10,998 nucleotides of DNA from Actinomycetota bacterium (GTDB lineage Bacteria; Actinomycetota; Acidimicrobiia; Acidimicrobiales; JAHWLA01). The stretch spans positions 1 to 10,998 of the forward strand of contig JAHWLA010000073.1 in assembly GCA_019347595.1 (NCBI GenBank), in the 5' to 3' direction. Below, piece after piece: positions 1 through 6,277 of the stretch. A program made the translations under genes and the position numbers. The notes beneath the pieces are model-generated. The model did no database searches and was not told the DNA's origin. It saw only the letters and a list, made by a program, of their open reading frames with translations. Position 1 is the stretch's first letter. Each line of letters opens with the position of its first letter.

Positions 1-771
1 GATGTAGCGCGTCTCGCCCTGCGGCGAGGTGAGCTTGAGGATGAGCATGTGCTCGGCCAGCCAGCCGTCGTCGCGGGCCATGACGGAGGCGATGCGCAGG
101 GCGAAGCACTTCTTGCCCAAGAGGGCGTTGCCCCCGTAGCCCGACCCGAACGACCAGATCTCCCGCGTCTCCGGGAAGTGCACGATGTACTTGTTGTCGG
201 CGTTGCACGGCCACGCCACGTCGTCCTGGCCCGGCTCCAGCGGCATGCCGACCGAGTGCAGGCAAGGCACGAACTCGCCGTCGTCGCCGAGCACCTCCAG
301 CGCCCCGCGCCCCATACGGGTCATGATCCGCATGTTGACGGCGACGTACGGCGAGTCGGTGAGCTGCACGCCGATGTGGGCGATCGGCGAGCCCAGTGGG
401 CCCATCGAGAACGGCACCACGTACATCGTCCGGCCCTTCATGGAGCCGCGGAACAGCTCGCTCAGCGTGGCCTTCATCTCGGCGGGCGGCCGCCAGTTGT
501 TTGTCGGGCCCGCGTCGTCCTCGCCCTCGGAGCAGATAAAGGTGCGGCCCTCGACACGGGCGACGTCCGCGGGGTCGGAAGCGGCCCAGTAGCTGTTGGG
601 GCGCTTGGCCTCCGAGAGCTTGGTGAACGTCCCGTTGTCGACGAGAAGCTGTGCGAGCCGGTCGTACTCCTCGGCCGACCCGTCGCACCACTCGATGCGG
701 TCGGGGGTCGTGAGCGCTGCCACCTCGTCGACCCAGCGAAGGAGCTTCTCGTTCTTGGTGGGTGCCGTCAC
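1..771 (-). CDS. pckG: Phosphoenolpyruvate carboxykinase (GTP), N-terminal part
   Basis: Catalyses oxaloacetate + GTP = phosphoenolpyruvate + GDP + CO2, the cytosolic entry to gluconeogenesis. The reading frame is open to the window edge and gives 257 codons of a protein usually near 600 aa; the C-terminal half lies outside. Family landmarks are TNNW (residues 90-93), the stretch around SMKGRTMYVVPFSMGPLGSP, the MRIMTRMG segment, and SGYGGNALLGKKCFALRIAS with the substrate-binding YGGN at 212-215. The sequence stops shortly before the P-loop-like ACGKTN motif that should follow. The start is GTG at 771: an AGAAAGG ribosome site (780-786) sits 8 nt upstream, and the protein begins VTAPTKNEKLLRWVDE as family members do. 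An ATG a little further upstream (792) is in another frame. The gene lies 81 bp downstream of the cold-shock-like gene on the same strand, with a hairpin between them, so it may have its own promoter. The family call is firm. Confidence 0.96.
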   Translation of the reverse strand, partial: MTAPTKNEKLLRWVDEVAALTTPDRIEWCDGSAEEYDRLAQLLVDNGTFTKLSEAKRPNSYWAASDPADVARVEGRTFICSEGEDDAGPTNNWRPPAEMKATLSELFRGSMKGRTMYVVPFSMGPLGSPIAHIGVQLTDSPYVAVNMRIMTRMGRGALEVLGDDGEFVPCLHSVGMPLEPGQDDVAWPCNADNKYIVHFPETREIWSFGSGYGGNALLGKKCFALRIASVMARDDGWLAEHMLILKLTSPQGETRYI

Positions 772-828
772 CGTTGACGCCTTTCTCCATACTGAAGTTC
801 AGGGAATCGTAGGTTCGGCGTCATTCCC

Positions 829-844
829 CGGCCCAATCGGGCCG
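829..844. other. Short GC hairpin between the cold-shock-like gene and pckG
   Basis: A perfect inverted repeat, CGGCCC-AATC-GGGCCG (6-bp stem, 4-nt loop), lies 8 nt past the stop of the cold-shock-like gene and about 58 nt before the pckG start. It could be a weak terminator or attenuator separating the two genes. No T-run follows it on the minus strand, so its function is uncertain. Confidence 0.35.
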
Positions 845-852
845 ACCCTCGC

Positions 853-1095
853 TTACCGGTCGACGGGCGAGGGCGGCTCGTCGGGAGATGCCATGTCGAC
901 CTCCGAGCCGAGGCGCACGCGGGTAGCGCGGCCCTCGCCGTCGAGGTCGAACACCACCCGCTGGCCTTGGCGGAGCATGCGGAAGACCGACCCGTCGAGC
1001 GCATCGGGCGCCAAGTCGAGCTCGGCCCGGTCGGTGTCGCGCATCACCACGCCGAGCTTGGTCCCCGGGTCGTACGACTTGATCACGCCTTGCAC
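853..1095 (-). CDS. Small cold-shock-domain-like protein lacking canonical RNP motifs
   Basis: An 80-aa protein with the cold-shock-domain (CspA-like) layout: it starts MQGVIKSYDPGTKLGVV (compare MQGTVKWFNxxKGFGFI), has a middle LAPDALDGSVFRMLRQGQRVVFDLD (compare HxSAIxGxxFKxLxEGQxVxFE), and ends GRATRVRLGSEVD. The nucleic-acid-contacting aromatics of RNP1 (GFGFI) and RNP2 (VFVHF) are replaced by KLGVV and ELDLA, so it may bind RNA poorly or bind something else. A GTG at 1101 would also open the frame, but it sits inside the Shine-Dalgarno AGGAGG (1101-1106). GTG at 1095, 5 nt after that site, gives the family-like MQG start. A possible -10, TAGCGT, lies at 1122-1127 on the minus strand, inside thiL. 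The tail after residue 67 is acidic and Pro/Ser-rich (DMASPDEPPSPVDR). Fold assignment is by eye; function is not known. Confidence 0.75.
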   Translation of the reverse strand: MQGVIKSYDPGTKLGVVMRDTDRAELDLAPDALDGSVFRMLRQGQRVVFDLDGEGRATRVRLGSEVDMASPDEPPSPVDR

Positions 1096-1100
1096 GCGCA

Positions 1101-1106
1101 CCTCCT
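1101..1106 (-). promoter_or_regulatory. Shine-Dalgarno site deciding the cold-shock-like start
   Basis: Read on the minus strand this is AGGAGG, 5 nt before GTG at 1095. It excludes the upstream in-frame GTG at 1101, which overlaps it. Its last base is shared with the -10 box of thiL on the other strand. Confidence 0.75.
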
Positions 1107-1111
1107 ACAGT
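1106..1111 (+). promoter_or_regulatory. Probable -10 box of a leaderless thiL transcript
   Basis: TACAGT fits the actinobacterial TANNNT -10 and ends 6 nt before the thiL GTG (1118). Transcription would then begin at or next to the start codon. thiL has no Shine-Dalgarno sequence, which agrees with a leaderless message. No convincing -35 element is seen. Confidence 0.55.
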
Positions 1112-1117
1112 CGGCCC

Positions 1118-1927
1118 GTGGACGCTACCGGAGGCGGCGAGTTCGCGGCGATCCGACGCCTGGCCCGCCTCTTCCCCGCCATCGGCGACGACTGCGCCGT
1201 GGTCGACGGGCTTCTGCTGGCCGCCGACGCCGTCGTCGAGGGCGTGCACGGCCACGACATCGAGGCCCTGGGGTGGAAGGCGGTGGTCGCCAACGTGAGC
1301 GACGTGGCGGCCATGGGCGGCCGTCCCCGCTGGCTCCTCGTCACCGTGTCGGGGCCGCCGTCGACCGACCTCGACCGGTTGTACCGGGGCATCGACGCCG
1401 CCGCCCGGGCCTACGACTGCCAGGTGGTGGGCGGCGACCTGACCAACGCGCCCACGCTCGTGGTGTCCGTCAGCATCGTCGGCTCGTGCGACGGCGAGCC
1501 GGTGCTGCGGTCCGGTGCCGGGGTGGGCGATTCCGTGTTCGTGACCGGCCCGCTGGGCGCGGCGGCGGCCAGTGGGTGGACGTCGCGCCCGTCGGCCCGG
1601 GTGCACGAGGGGACGGCTGCCCGGGAGGCCGGGGCTACGGCCATGATCGACGTGTCCGACGGGCTGGGCCGCGACCTGGGCCACATCTGCGACGCGTCGG
1701 CGGTGGGTGTCGAGCTGTTCCGAGTGCCGGTCGCCGAGGGCGCCACCGAGGAGCAGGCCCTCGGCGGGGGTGAGGACTACGAGCTCGTCTTCACCGCCCC
1801 GGACGCCGAGCGGGTGGCGGAGGCCTTCGCCGAGGCCGGCTTGGTCATCCCCGAACGCATCGGGGTGTGCGTGGCCGACGTCACCATGCGCCCGCCCGCT
1901 GCCGGGTGGGAGCATGCGTGGTCGTGA
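1118..1927 (+). CDS. thiL: Thiamine-monophosphate kinase
   Basis: Phosphorylates thiamine monophosphate with ATP to give thiamine diphosphate, the last step of cofactor synthesis in the cytosol. Motifs in order: GEFAAIRRL (7-15), the metal/ATP site GDDCAV (23-28), VVEGVH (39-44), NVSDVAAMGGRP (59-70), VVGGDLT (103-109), GDSVFVTGPLG (137-147), MIDVSDGL (176-183) and GGGEDYEL (216-223). At 269 aa it is short for the family (about 310-330): the linker between the GPLG motif and the RP-x-R segment, and the C-terminal region, are compact, but all listed catalytic motifs remain. The frame stays open far upstream, to 596, but that part overlaps pckG and the cold-shock-like gene antisense and shows no ThiL similarity. 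GTG at 1118 places GEF where family members have it. Its TGA overlaps the thiD GTG, so the two are translationally coupled. No TPP riboswitch is seen upstream. Confidence 0.93.
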   Translation: MDATGGGEFAAIRRLARLFPAIGDDCAVVDGLLLAADAVVEGVHGHDIEALGWKAVVANVSDVAAMGGRPRWLLVTVSGPPSTDLDRLYRGIDAAARAYDCQVVGGDLTNAPTLVVSVSIVGSCDGEPVLRSGAGVGDSVFVTGPLGAAAASGWTSRPSARVHEGTAAREAGATAMIDVSDGLGRDLGHICDASAVGVELFRVPVAEGATEEQALGGGEDYELVFTAPDAERVAEAFAEAGLVIPERIGVCVADVTMRPPAAGWEHAWS

Positions 1928-2718
1928 AGCGCCCTGTTGCCATGACGATCGCCGGTTCCGACTCGGGGGGCGGCGCCGGGATCACAGCCGACCTCAAGAC
2001 GTTCGAGGCCCACGACGTGTGGGGTGCGGTGGCCGTCGTGGCGGTGACGGCGCAGAACACCGTCGGCGTGCAGGGGTTCGAGACGCTGCCTGCCGCGCTC
2101 GTCCGCGGCCAGATCGCGAGCGTGGCGTCCGACATCGGCCTCGACGCCGCCAAGACGGGGATGCTGGCGAGCGCCGAGCTGGTCTCTGCGGTGGCCGCCG
2201 CCGTGCGCGACTTCGGCGTGCCCAACGTGGTGGTCGACCCCGTGTTCGTCTCCAAGCACGGCGACACGCTGTTGGCCGACGACGCGGTCGGTGCGCTGCG
2301 CGAGGAGTTGTTGCCGCTGGCGACGGTCGTTACGCCGAACCTGCCCGAGGTGGCTGCGCTGGTCGGCTTCGCCATCGACGACCGTGCCGGGATGGAGGAG
2401 GCGGGCCGCGCGCTTGCCGCCCGGGGCCCCAAGACCGTGCTCGTCAAGGGTGGCCACCTGGGGGGCGAGGAGTCGCCGGACTGCCTGGTCACCGGCGGCG
2501 GCGTGCAGTGGCTGGAGGGCGGGCGCATCCCCGGACGGCACACCCATGGCACCGGGTGCGTGCTCTCGGCGACCATCGCCGCGGAACTGGCCCGAGGCAT
2601 GGAGCCGGCGGACGCCTGCGTGGCGGCCAAGCGCTTCATCGAGAAGGCCATCGCCGCGGGCGTCGAGTTGGGCCGCGGCGTCGGCCCCGTCGACCCCGGC
2701 TGGCCGCACCGAACGTGA
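1924..2718 (+). CDS. thiD: Hydroxymethylpyrimidine/phosphomethylpyrimidine kinase
   Basis: Phosphorylates HMP and HMP-phosphate to HMP-diphosphate, the pyrimidine half of thiamine. The 264 aa are a normal length for single-domain ThiD. Motifs: TIAGSDSGGGAGITADLKTF (8-27), KTGML (77-81), VVDPVFVSKHGDTLL, VTPNLPEVAALVG, VLVKGGHL, and the phosphate-binding HGTGC (208-212), with Cys212 matching the catalytic cysteine of the family. The start GTG at 1924 overlaps the thiL stop as GTGA. A GTG at 1918, two codons earlier, has better spacing to GGGAG (1908-1912), and ATG at 1942 is also possible, but 1924 gives the usual N-terminal length. It forms an operon with thiL. Its stop is followed after 7 nt by a large palindrome that may end the transcript. 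Confidence 0.95.
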   Translation: MKRPVAMTIAGSDSGGGAGITADLKTFEAHDVWGAVAVVAVTAQNTVGVQGFETLPAALVRGQIASVASDIGLDAAKTGMLASAELVSAVAAAVRDFGVPNVVVDPVFVSKHGDTLLADDAVGALREELLPLATVVTPNLPEVAALVGFAIDDRAGMEEAGRALAARGPKTVLVKGGHLGGEESPDCLVTGGGVQWLEGGRIPGRHTHGTGCVLSATIAAELARGMEPADACVAAKRFIEKAIAAGVELGRGVGPVDPGWPHRT

Positions 2719-2725
2719 GACGCCG

Positions 2726-2773
2726 TTCTGGTCCGCAGATCACGCATCCACGTGCGTGATCTGCGGACCAGAA
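2726..2773. repeat. 48-nt palindromic element, copy A (possible bidirectional terminator)
   Basis: Two 21-nt arms (left arm begins TTCTGGTCCGCAGATC, right arm is its exact reverse complement) surround a 6-nt loop, TCCACG. As RNA the stem can extend outward by a G-U pair and four GC pairs (2721-2725 with 2774-2778). It starts 7 nt after the thiD stop. Its last A is the A of the most likely cyclase ATG. Copy B at 10543-10590 matches it at 45 of 48 positions, differing only in the loop. No T-run follows, so it would be an atypical terminator. A dispersed palindromic repeat family is the alternative. Confidence 0.9.
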
Positions 2774-5769
2774 TGGCGGGTGTGCCGGGCTGGGGTTGTG
2801 CCGCGTGCGGATGTGAGAACCCGGAGGGCACGCGCTTCTGCGGCCACTGCGGCGCCCCCAACGCGGCCGCGGCTGCGGCAGGCGACACCGATGTCGCCCA
2901 CGCCCTCCGCGCCCTGGCCGATGCCCGGGCCAACGAGGAGCGCAGGCTCGTCACGGCCCTGTTCGCCGACATCTCCGGGTTCACCACCTTGTCGGAGCAA
3001 CTCGACCCCGAGGAGCTCCACGGCGTCATCGCGCCGGTCATCTCCCGGCTGGCCGCCATCGCCGAACGCTACGAAGGCTTCATCGCCAAGTACGCCGGCG
3101 ATGCCCTCCTCGTCTTCTTCGGCGCTCCGGTGGCCCACGAGGACGACGCCGCCCGCGCCCTGCTCGTCGCCCTGGAGATGCACGAGGCCATCTCCGACAA
3201 GGATGGCCTGCCCGAGGCGGCCGCCGACCTGGAACTGCACATCGGGGTCAACACGGGTCGGGTGATCTCCGGCCGCTACGGCGGCGAGGCCCGGGCCGAC
3301 TACTCGATCCTGGGCGACGCCGTGAACCTGGCCCAGCGGCTGGAGTCGGTGGCCCCGTCGGGCGAGACCTACGTGGGCGAGACCACCTACCGCATCACCG
3401 ACCAGGAGTTCGACTTCGAGTCCGTCGGGATGCTGACCCTGAAGGGCAAGGCCCAACCGGTGGCCGGCTACCGCTTGCTCGGCCGCCGCCGCGGCGCCGC
3501 CGTCCCGGCGCGGGCGAGCGGCCGCCGGCTCATCGGCCGCGACCGGGAGTTGGGCGAGGCGACGGCGGCGTTGGCCGCCACCGGCGTGGTCGCCATCACC
3601 GGTGAGCCCGGCATCGGCAAGACCCGCCTCCTCGCCGCCGTGCAGGACGAGGTCGACGGCGCGTGGCTGCAGGCCCGTTGCCTGTCGTACGGGGTGGCGT
3701 TGCCCTACTGGCCCTTCGCCGACCTCCTGCGTCGGCTGTCGGGCATCCGCCCCGAGGACGACCCGGTCGCGGCGGTCGACCGGTTGCCCGCGGTGGCGGG
3801 CCGTGCCTTCCTGGCCCGCCTGGCCGGCCTTCCCGCCGACGACGAGGCGATGGGGGCGCTGGCCCCCGAAGCCTTCCGTCGAGGACTGCACGAGGCCGTG
3901 ACCGCGTGGCTGTTGCGCTTGGCGCCCGCCACCCTCGCCATCGAGGACGTGCATTGGGTCGACACCTCGTCCTTCGAACTGCTGCGGGCGCTGGCCGGCG
4001 GGCCCGTGCACCTCGTGCTCACCGCCCGGCCCGAAGGGGTCGAGACCTGCCAAGCCATCGGCGCCACCACCATCACGCTCGGTCCCCTCGACGAGGACGG
4101 CGTGCGAGCCCTATTGGCCGACACCCTGGGCGGGCCGCCGCCGCTCGACCTCGTCCGGGCGGTCATCGCCCGCACCAACGGCAACCCCCTCTTCGTGGAG
4201 GAGATCACCCGCTCGTTGGTCGAGCAAGGCGACGTGGCGCCCGCCGACGGGCGCTTCGCCATGCGGTCGAACTGGGACGCGGCCGCCTTGCCCGACTCCA
4301 TCGAGCGGGTGCTTACCTCGCGCATCGACGCGCTGCCGCCGTCGGCGGCGTCGGTCCTGCAGACCGCGTCGGTCATCGGCCGGGTGACCCGCCGCTCGCT
4401 GTTGGGCGCTGTCATCGGCGACGAGCACGGCGGCGAGCACGGCGTCGATGCCGACGTCGACCGCCTGGTGGCGGGCGGCTTTCTCGACCGCACCTCGGTG
4501 GCCGAGGAGGAGGCCTTGGCCTTCCACCACGCCCTGGTGCAGGACGTGGCCTACACCCGCATGCTGGGCCGGCATCGGCGCGAGCTCCACCTGCGCGTGG
4601 CCGACGTGGCCGAGGGCCTCTACGGCTCGGGCGACGACGTCATCGATCTCCTGGCCCGCGAGCTCTACCTCGGCGGGGCGGGCGCCCGGGCCATCGACTA
4701 CCTGGTGCGGGCGGGCCGACGAGCCGCCGCCCTGTTCGCCAACGACGAGGCCATCGTCCACCTGGAGCGGGCCGCCGAGGTGGCGGCCGAGCACGCTCGC
4801 GACCGCCAGCCCCGGCTGGTGCTGGAGGTCGCCGAGCTGCACGAGTTGGTCGGCCACTTCGACGAGGCCCGTCGCCACTACGAGGAGGCGGGCGAAGACC
4901 TGCGGGCGTGGCGAGGGCGGGCGTCGACCCTGCGCAAGCAGGGGGCCTACGTGGAGACGGTGTCCGTGCTCGACCAAGCCTTCGCCGCCGCCCCGCCCGA
5001 CGGCGTAGAGACCGCCGCGCTGTGGCTGGAGAAGGGATGGACGCTGTGCCTCAACGGCGATCTCGACGCCGGGCTCGACGCCCTCCAGTCGGGGCTGCGG
5101 GCGGCGGGCGAGGTGCGCCACCCGGTCGTCGGCCACCTGCTGGTGGAGATCGCCCGCGTTCACCTCATGGCCGGGCGCAACCAAGAGGCCCTGGACCACG
5201 GCCTGCGCGCTCAACAGGTGTTCGAGGAACACGACGAGCTACGGGGCCTCACCGCCGCTCTGCGGGTGATGGGCGACGTGCACGGGTACCTGGGCGACCG
5301 CGACGCCGCGGTGGCCACGTTGCGGCGGGGCCTCGACCTGGCGCGCCGGGTGGGGCGGCCTGACGAGATCGGCGGGTGCCTGATCAACCTCGGCATGGTC
5401 GAGTTGGAGCGGGGCGAGTTGGAGGCGGCCATCGCCTGCGACCGCGAGGCCATCGAGCAGTTCGAGACCATCGGCCAGGCCAGCGGGCGGGCGACCGCCT
5501 ACGCCAACCTGGCCGAGAAGCTGCTCCTGGCGGGCCACGTCGACGAGGCGGAGACGACGTGCGAGCGGGCCCTGTCGCTGGCCCGGGCCATCTCGCTCGG
5601 TTACACGGTGGCCGACGCCACCCAGACGCTGGGCGCCATCCGGCTGCAGCAGGGGCGACCAGCCGAGGCCGCCCGCTTGTTCGAGCAGGCCGCCGCCGCG
5701 TTCGGCGCCATGGGCATCGACGCCCGCCGCGACCAGGCGGCGCGCCTGGCCGCGGCCATCATGCCGTAG
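2773..5769 (+). CDS. Class III adenylate/guanylate cyclase with zinc ribbon, AAA ATPase and TPR regions
   Basis: A 998-aa multidomain signalling enzyme, probably making cAMP from ATP. The N-terminus is a zinc ribbon, CAAC-x10-CGHC (about residues 9-26). The class III catalytic domain spans about 55-240: metal aspartates are D66 (FADISGFT) and D110 (KYAGDALLVFFG), the purine-contacting lysine is probably K106, and the transition-state residues are N185 and R189 (GDAVNLAQRLES). Ser178 sits where mammalian cyclases have Asp, the Thr/Ser pattern of class IIIb (soluble-cyclase-like) enzymes. A STAND/AAA-type ATPase follows, with Walker A GEPGIGKT (277-284, K283) and Walker B TLAIEDVHW (387-395). 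The remainder, from about residue 620, is helical with TPR-like repeats. No membrane segment is seen. All catalytic residues are present, so it should be active. The start ATG at 2773 directly follows the palindrome. GTG 2752 lies inside the palindrome and GTG 2782 is another option; none has a clear ribosome site. Guanylate cyclase activity cannot be excluded. Confidence 0.93.
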   Translation: MAGVPGWGCAACGCENPEGTRFCGHCGAPNAAAAAAGDTDVAHALRALADARANEERRLVTALFADISGFTTLSEQLDPEELHGVIAPVISRLAAIAERYEGFIAKYAGDALLVFFGAPVAHEDDAARALLVALEMHEAISDKDGLPEAAADLELHIGVNTGRVISGRYGGEARADYSILGDAVNLAQRLESVAPSGETYVGETTYRITDQEFDFESVGMLTLKGKAQPVAGYRLLGRRRGAAVPARASGRRLIGRDRELGEATAALAATGVVAITGEPGIGKTRLLAAVQDEVDGAWLQARCLSYGVALPYWPFADLLRRLSGIRPEDDPVAAVDRLPAVAGRAFLARLAGLPADDEAMGALAPEAFRRGLHEAVTAWLLRLAPATLAIEDVHWVDTSSFELLRALAGGPVHLVLTARPEGVETCQAIGATTITLGPLDEDGVRALLADTLGGPPPLDLVRAVIARTNGNPLFVEEITRSLVEQGDVAPADGRFAMRSNWDAAALPDSIERVLTSRIDALPPSAASVLQTASVIGRVTRRSLLGAVIGDEHGGEHGVDADVDRLVAGGFLDRTSVAEEEALAFHHALVQDVAYTRMLGRHRRELHLRVADVAEGLYGSGDDVIDLLARELYLGGAGARAIDYLVRAGRRAAALFANDEAIVHLERAAEVAAEHARDRQPRLVLEVAELHELVGHFDEARRHYEEAGEDLRAWRGRASTLRKQGAYVETVSVLDQAFAAAPPDGVETAALWLEKGWTLCLNGDLDAGLDALQSGLRAAGEVRHPVVGHLLVEIARVHLMAGRNQEALDHGLRAQQVFEEHDELRGLTAALRVMGDVHGYLGDRDAAVATLRRGLDLARRVGRPDEIGGCLINLGMVELERGELEAAIACDREAIEQFETIGQASGRATAYANLAEKLLLAGHVDEAETTCERALSLARAISLGYTVADATQTLGAIRLQQGRPAEAARLFEQAAAAFGAMGIDARRDQAARLAAAIMP

Positions 5770-5815
5770 CCCTCAGCCCTCAGCCCTCAGCCCTCAGCCC
5801 TCAGCCCTCAGCCCT
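5770..5815. repeat. Heptanucleotide tandem repeat, 6.6 copies of CCCTCAG
   Basis: Six perfect CCCTCAG units plus CCCT begin at the base after the cyclase stop codon and run into the last codons of the convergent secreted-protein gene, whose TGA (5808-5810) is made by the repeat. The unit is not a multiple of three. Read on the minus strand, CTGAGGG puts a TGA in every frame within three units. It has no dyad symmetry that would make it a classical terminator. Confidence 0.97.
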
Positions 5816-6257
5816 GGTACGACCCACCGCCGCTGCCGGGCAGCTCGTCGAAGGCGATGGTCGCCTCGGTGGTGTCGTAGGACTTGTCGCGCTTGGCGGT
5901 CGTGACCTGGCCGTGCACCTCGAGCGGGGCATCGAATTCGGGCACGTCGACCGCGAACTGCACCATCGTGCCGACGGCTTCGTAGGTCGTCGTCGTCACC
6001 GTCACGGGCGTGCCGGAGAGCGTGACGTAGGAAACCGTCAACGTGTAGGTGATGCCGTCGCACGGGGCCGCGAGCAACTCGATGGCGGTGGTCACCACGC
6101 GGGTGGCCGGTGTGGCGCCGAAGCTGTAGGCGCCGAAGCCGCTCACCATCTCGGTGCAGTCACGGCCCTTCGCGTCGATGCCGTCGGCGTAGGCGGACGG
6201 GGCGAGGGGAGCGAGTGCCGCCAAGGCAATGCTCGTGGCCAGAAGAAGGCGCTTCAT
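5808..6257 (-). CDS. Small secreted protein of unknown function
   Basis: A 149-aa protein with a clear Sec signal peptide (MKRLLLATSIALAALAPLA, likely cleaved after SAYA at residue 24). The mature part is about 125 aa, rich in Thr and Val in alternating beta-strand patterns, with only two cysteines (34 and 66) that could form one disulfide, and a flexible tail GSGGGSYQG. I recognise no family. The start ATG at 6257 has AAAGGA 6 nt upstream. An in-frame ATG at 6281, overlapping the stop of the upstream gene as ATGA, would add 8 residues (MNVMKGTR) to the signal n-region and is a real alternative. It lies directly downstream of the large secreted protein on the same strand and is probably co-transcribed and coupled, so the two products may work together outside the cell. 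The stop codon lies in a tandem repeat. Confidence 0.85.
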   Translation of the reverse strand: MKRLLLATSIALAALAPLAPSAYADGIDAKGRDCTEMVSGFGAYSFGATPATRVVTTAIELLAAPCDGITYTLTVSYVTLSGTPVTVTTTTYEAVGTMVQFAVDVPEFDAPLEVHGQVTTAKRDKSYDTTEATIAFDELPGSGGGSYQG

Positions 6258-6277
6258 GCGAGTTCCTTTCATGACGT

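Noticed and set aside
596..1117. Long upstream extension of the thiL reading frame
   Set aside because: It lies antisense to pckG and the cold-shock-like gene, has no ThiL similarity, and the ThiL-like sequence begins only at 1118.
1040..1117. TPP riboswitch upstream of thiL
   Set aside because: The region is coding for the opposite gene, and no thi-box helices or conserved CUGAGA-type core are seen. The transcript appears leaderless.
2740..4053. Long minus-strand open frame opposite the cyclase
   Set aside because: The plus strand carries unmistakable cyclase and Walker motifs; the minus frame is a low-complexity shadow.
5770..5815. CRISPR array
   Set aside because: The repeats are contiguous 7-mers without spacers, and there are no cas genes.
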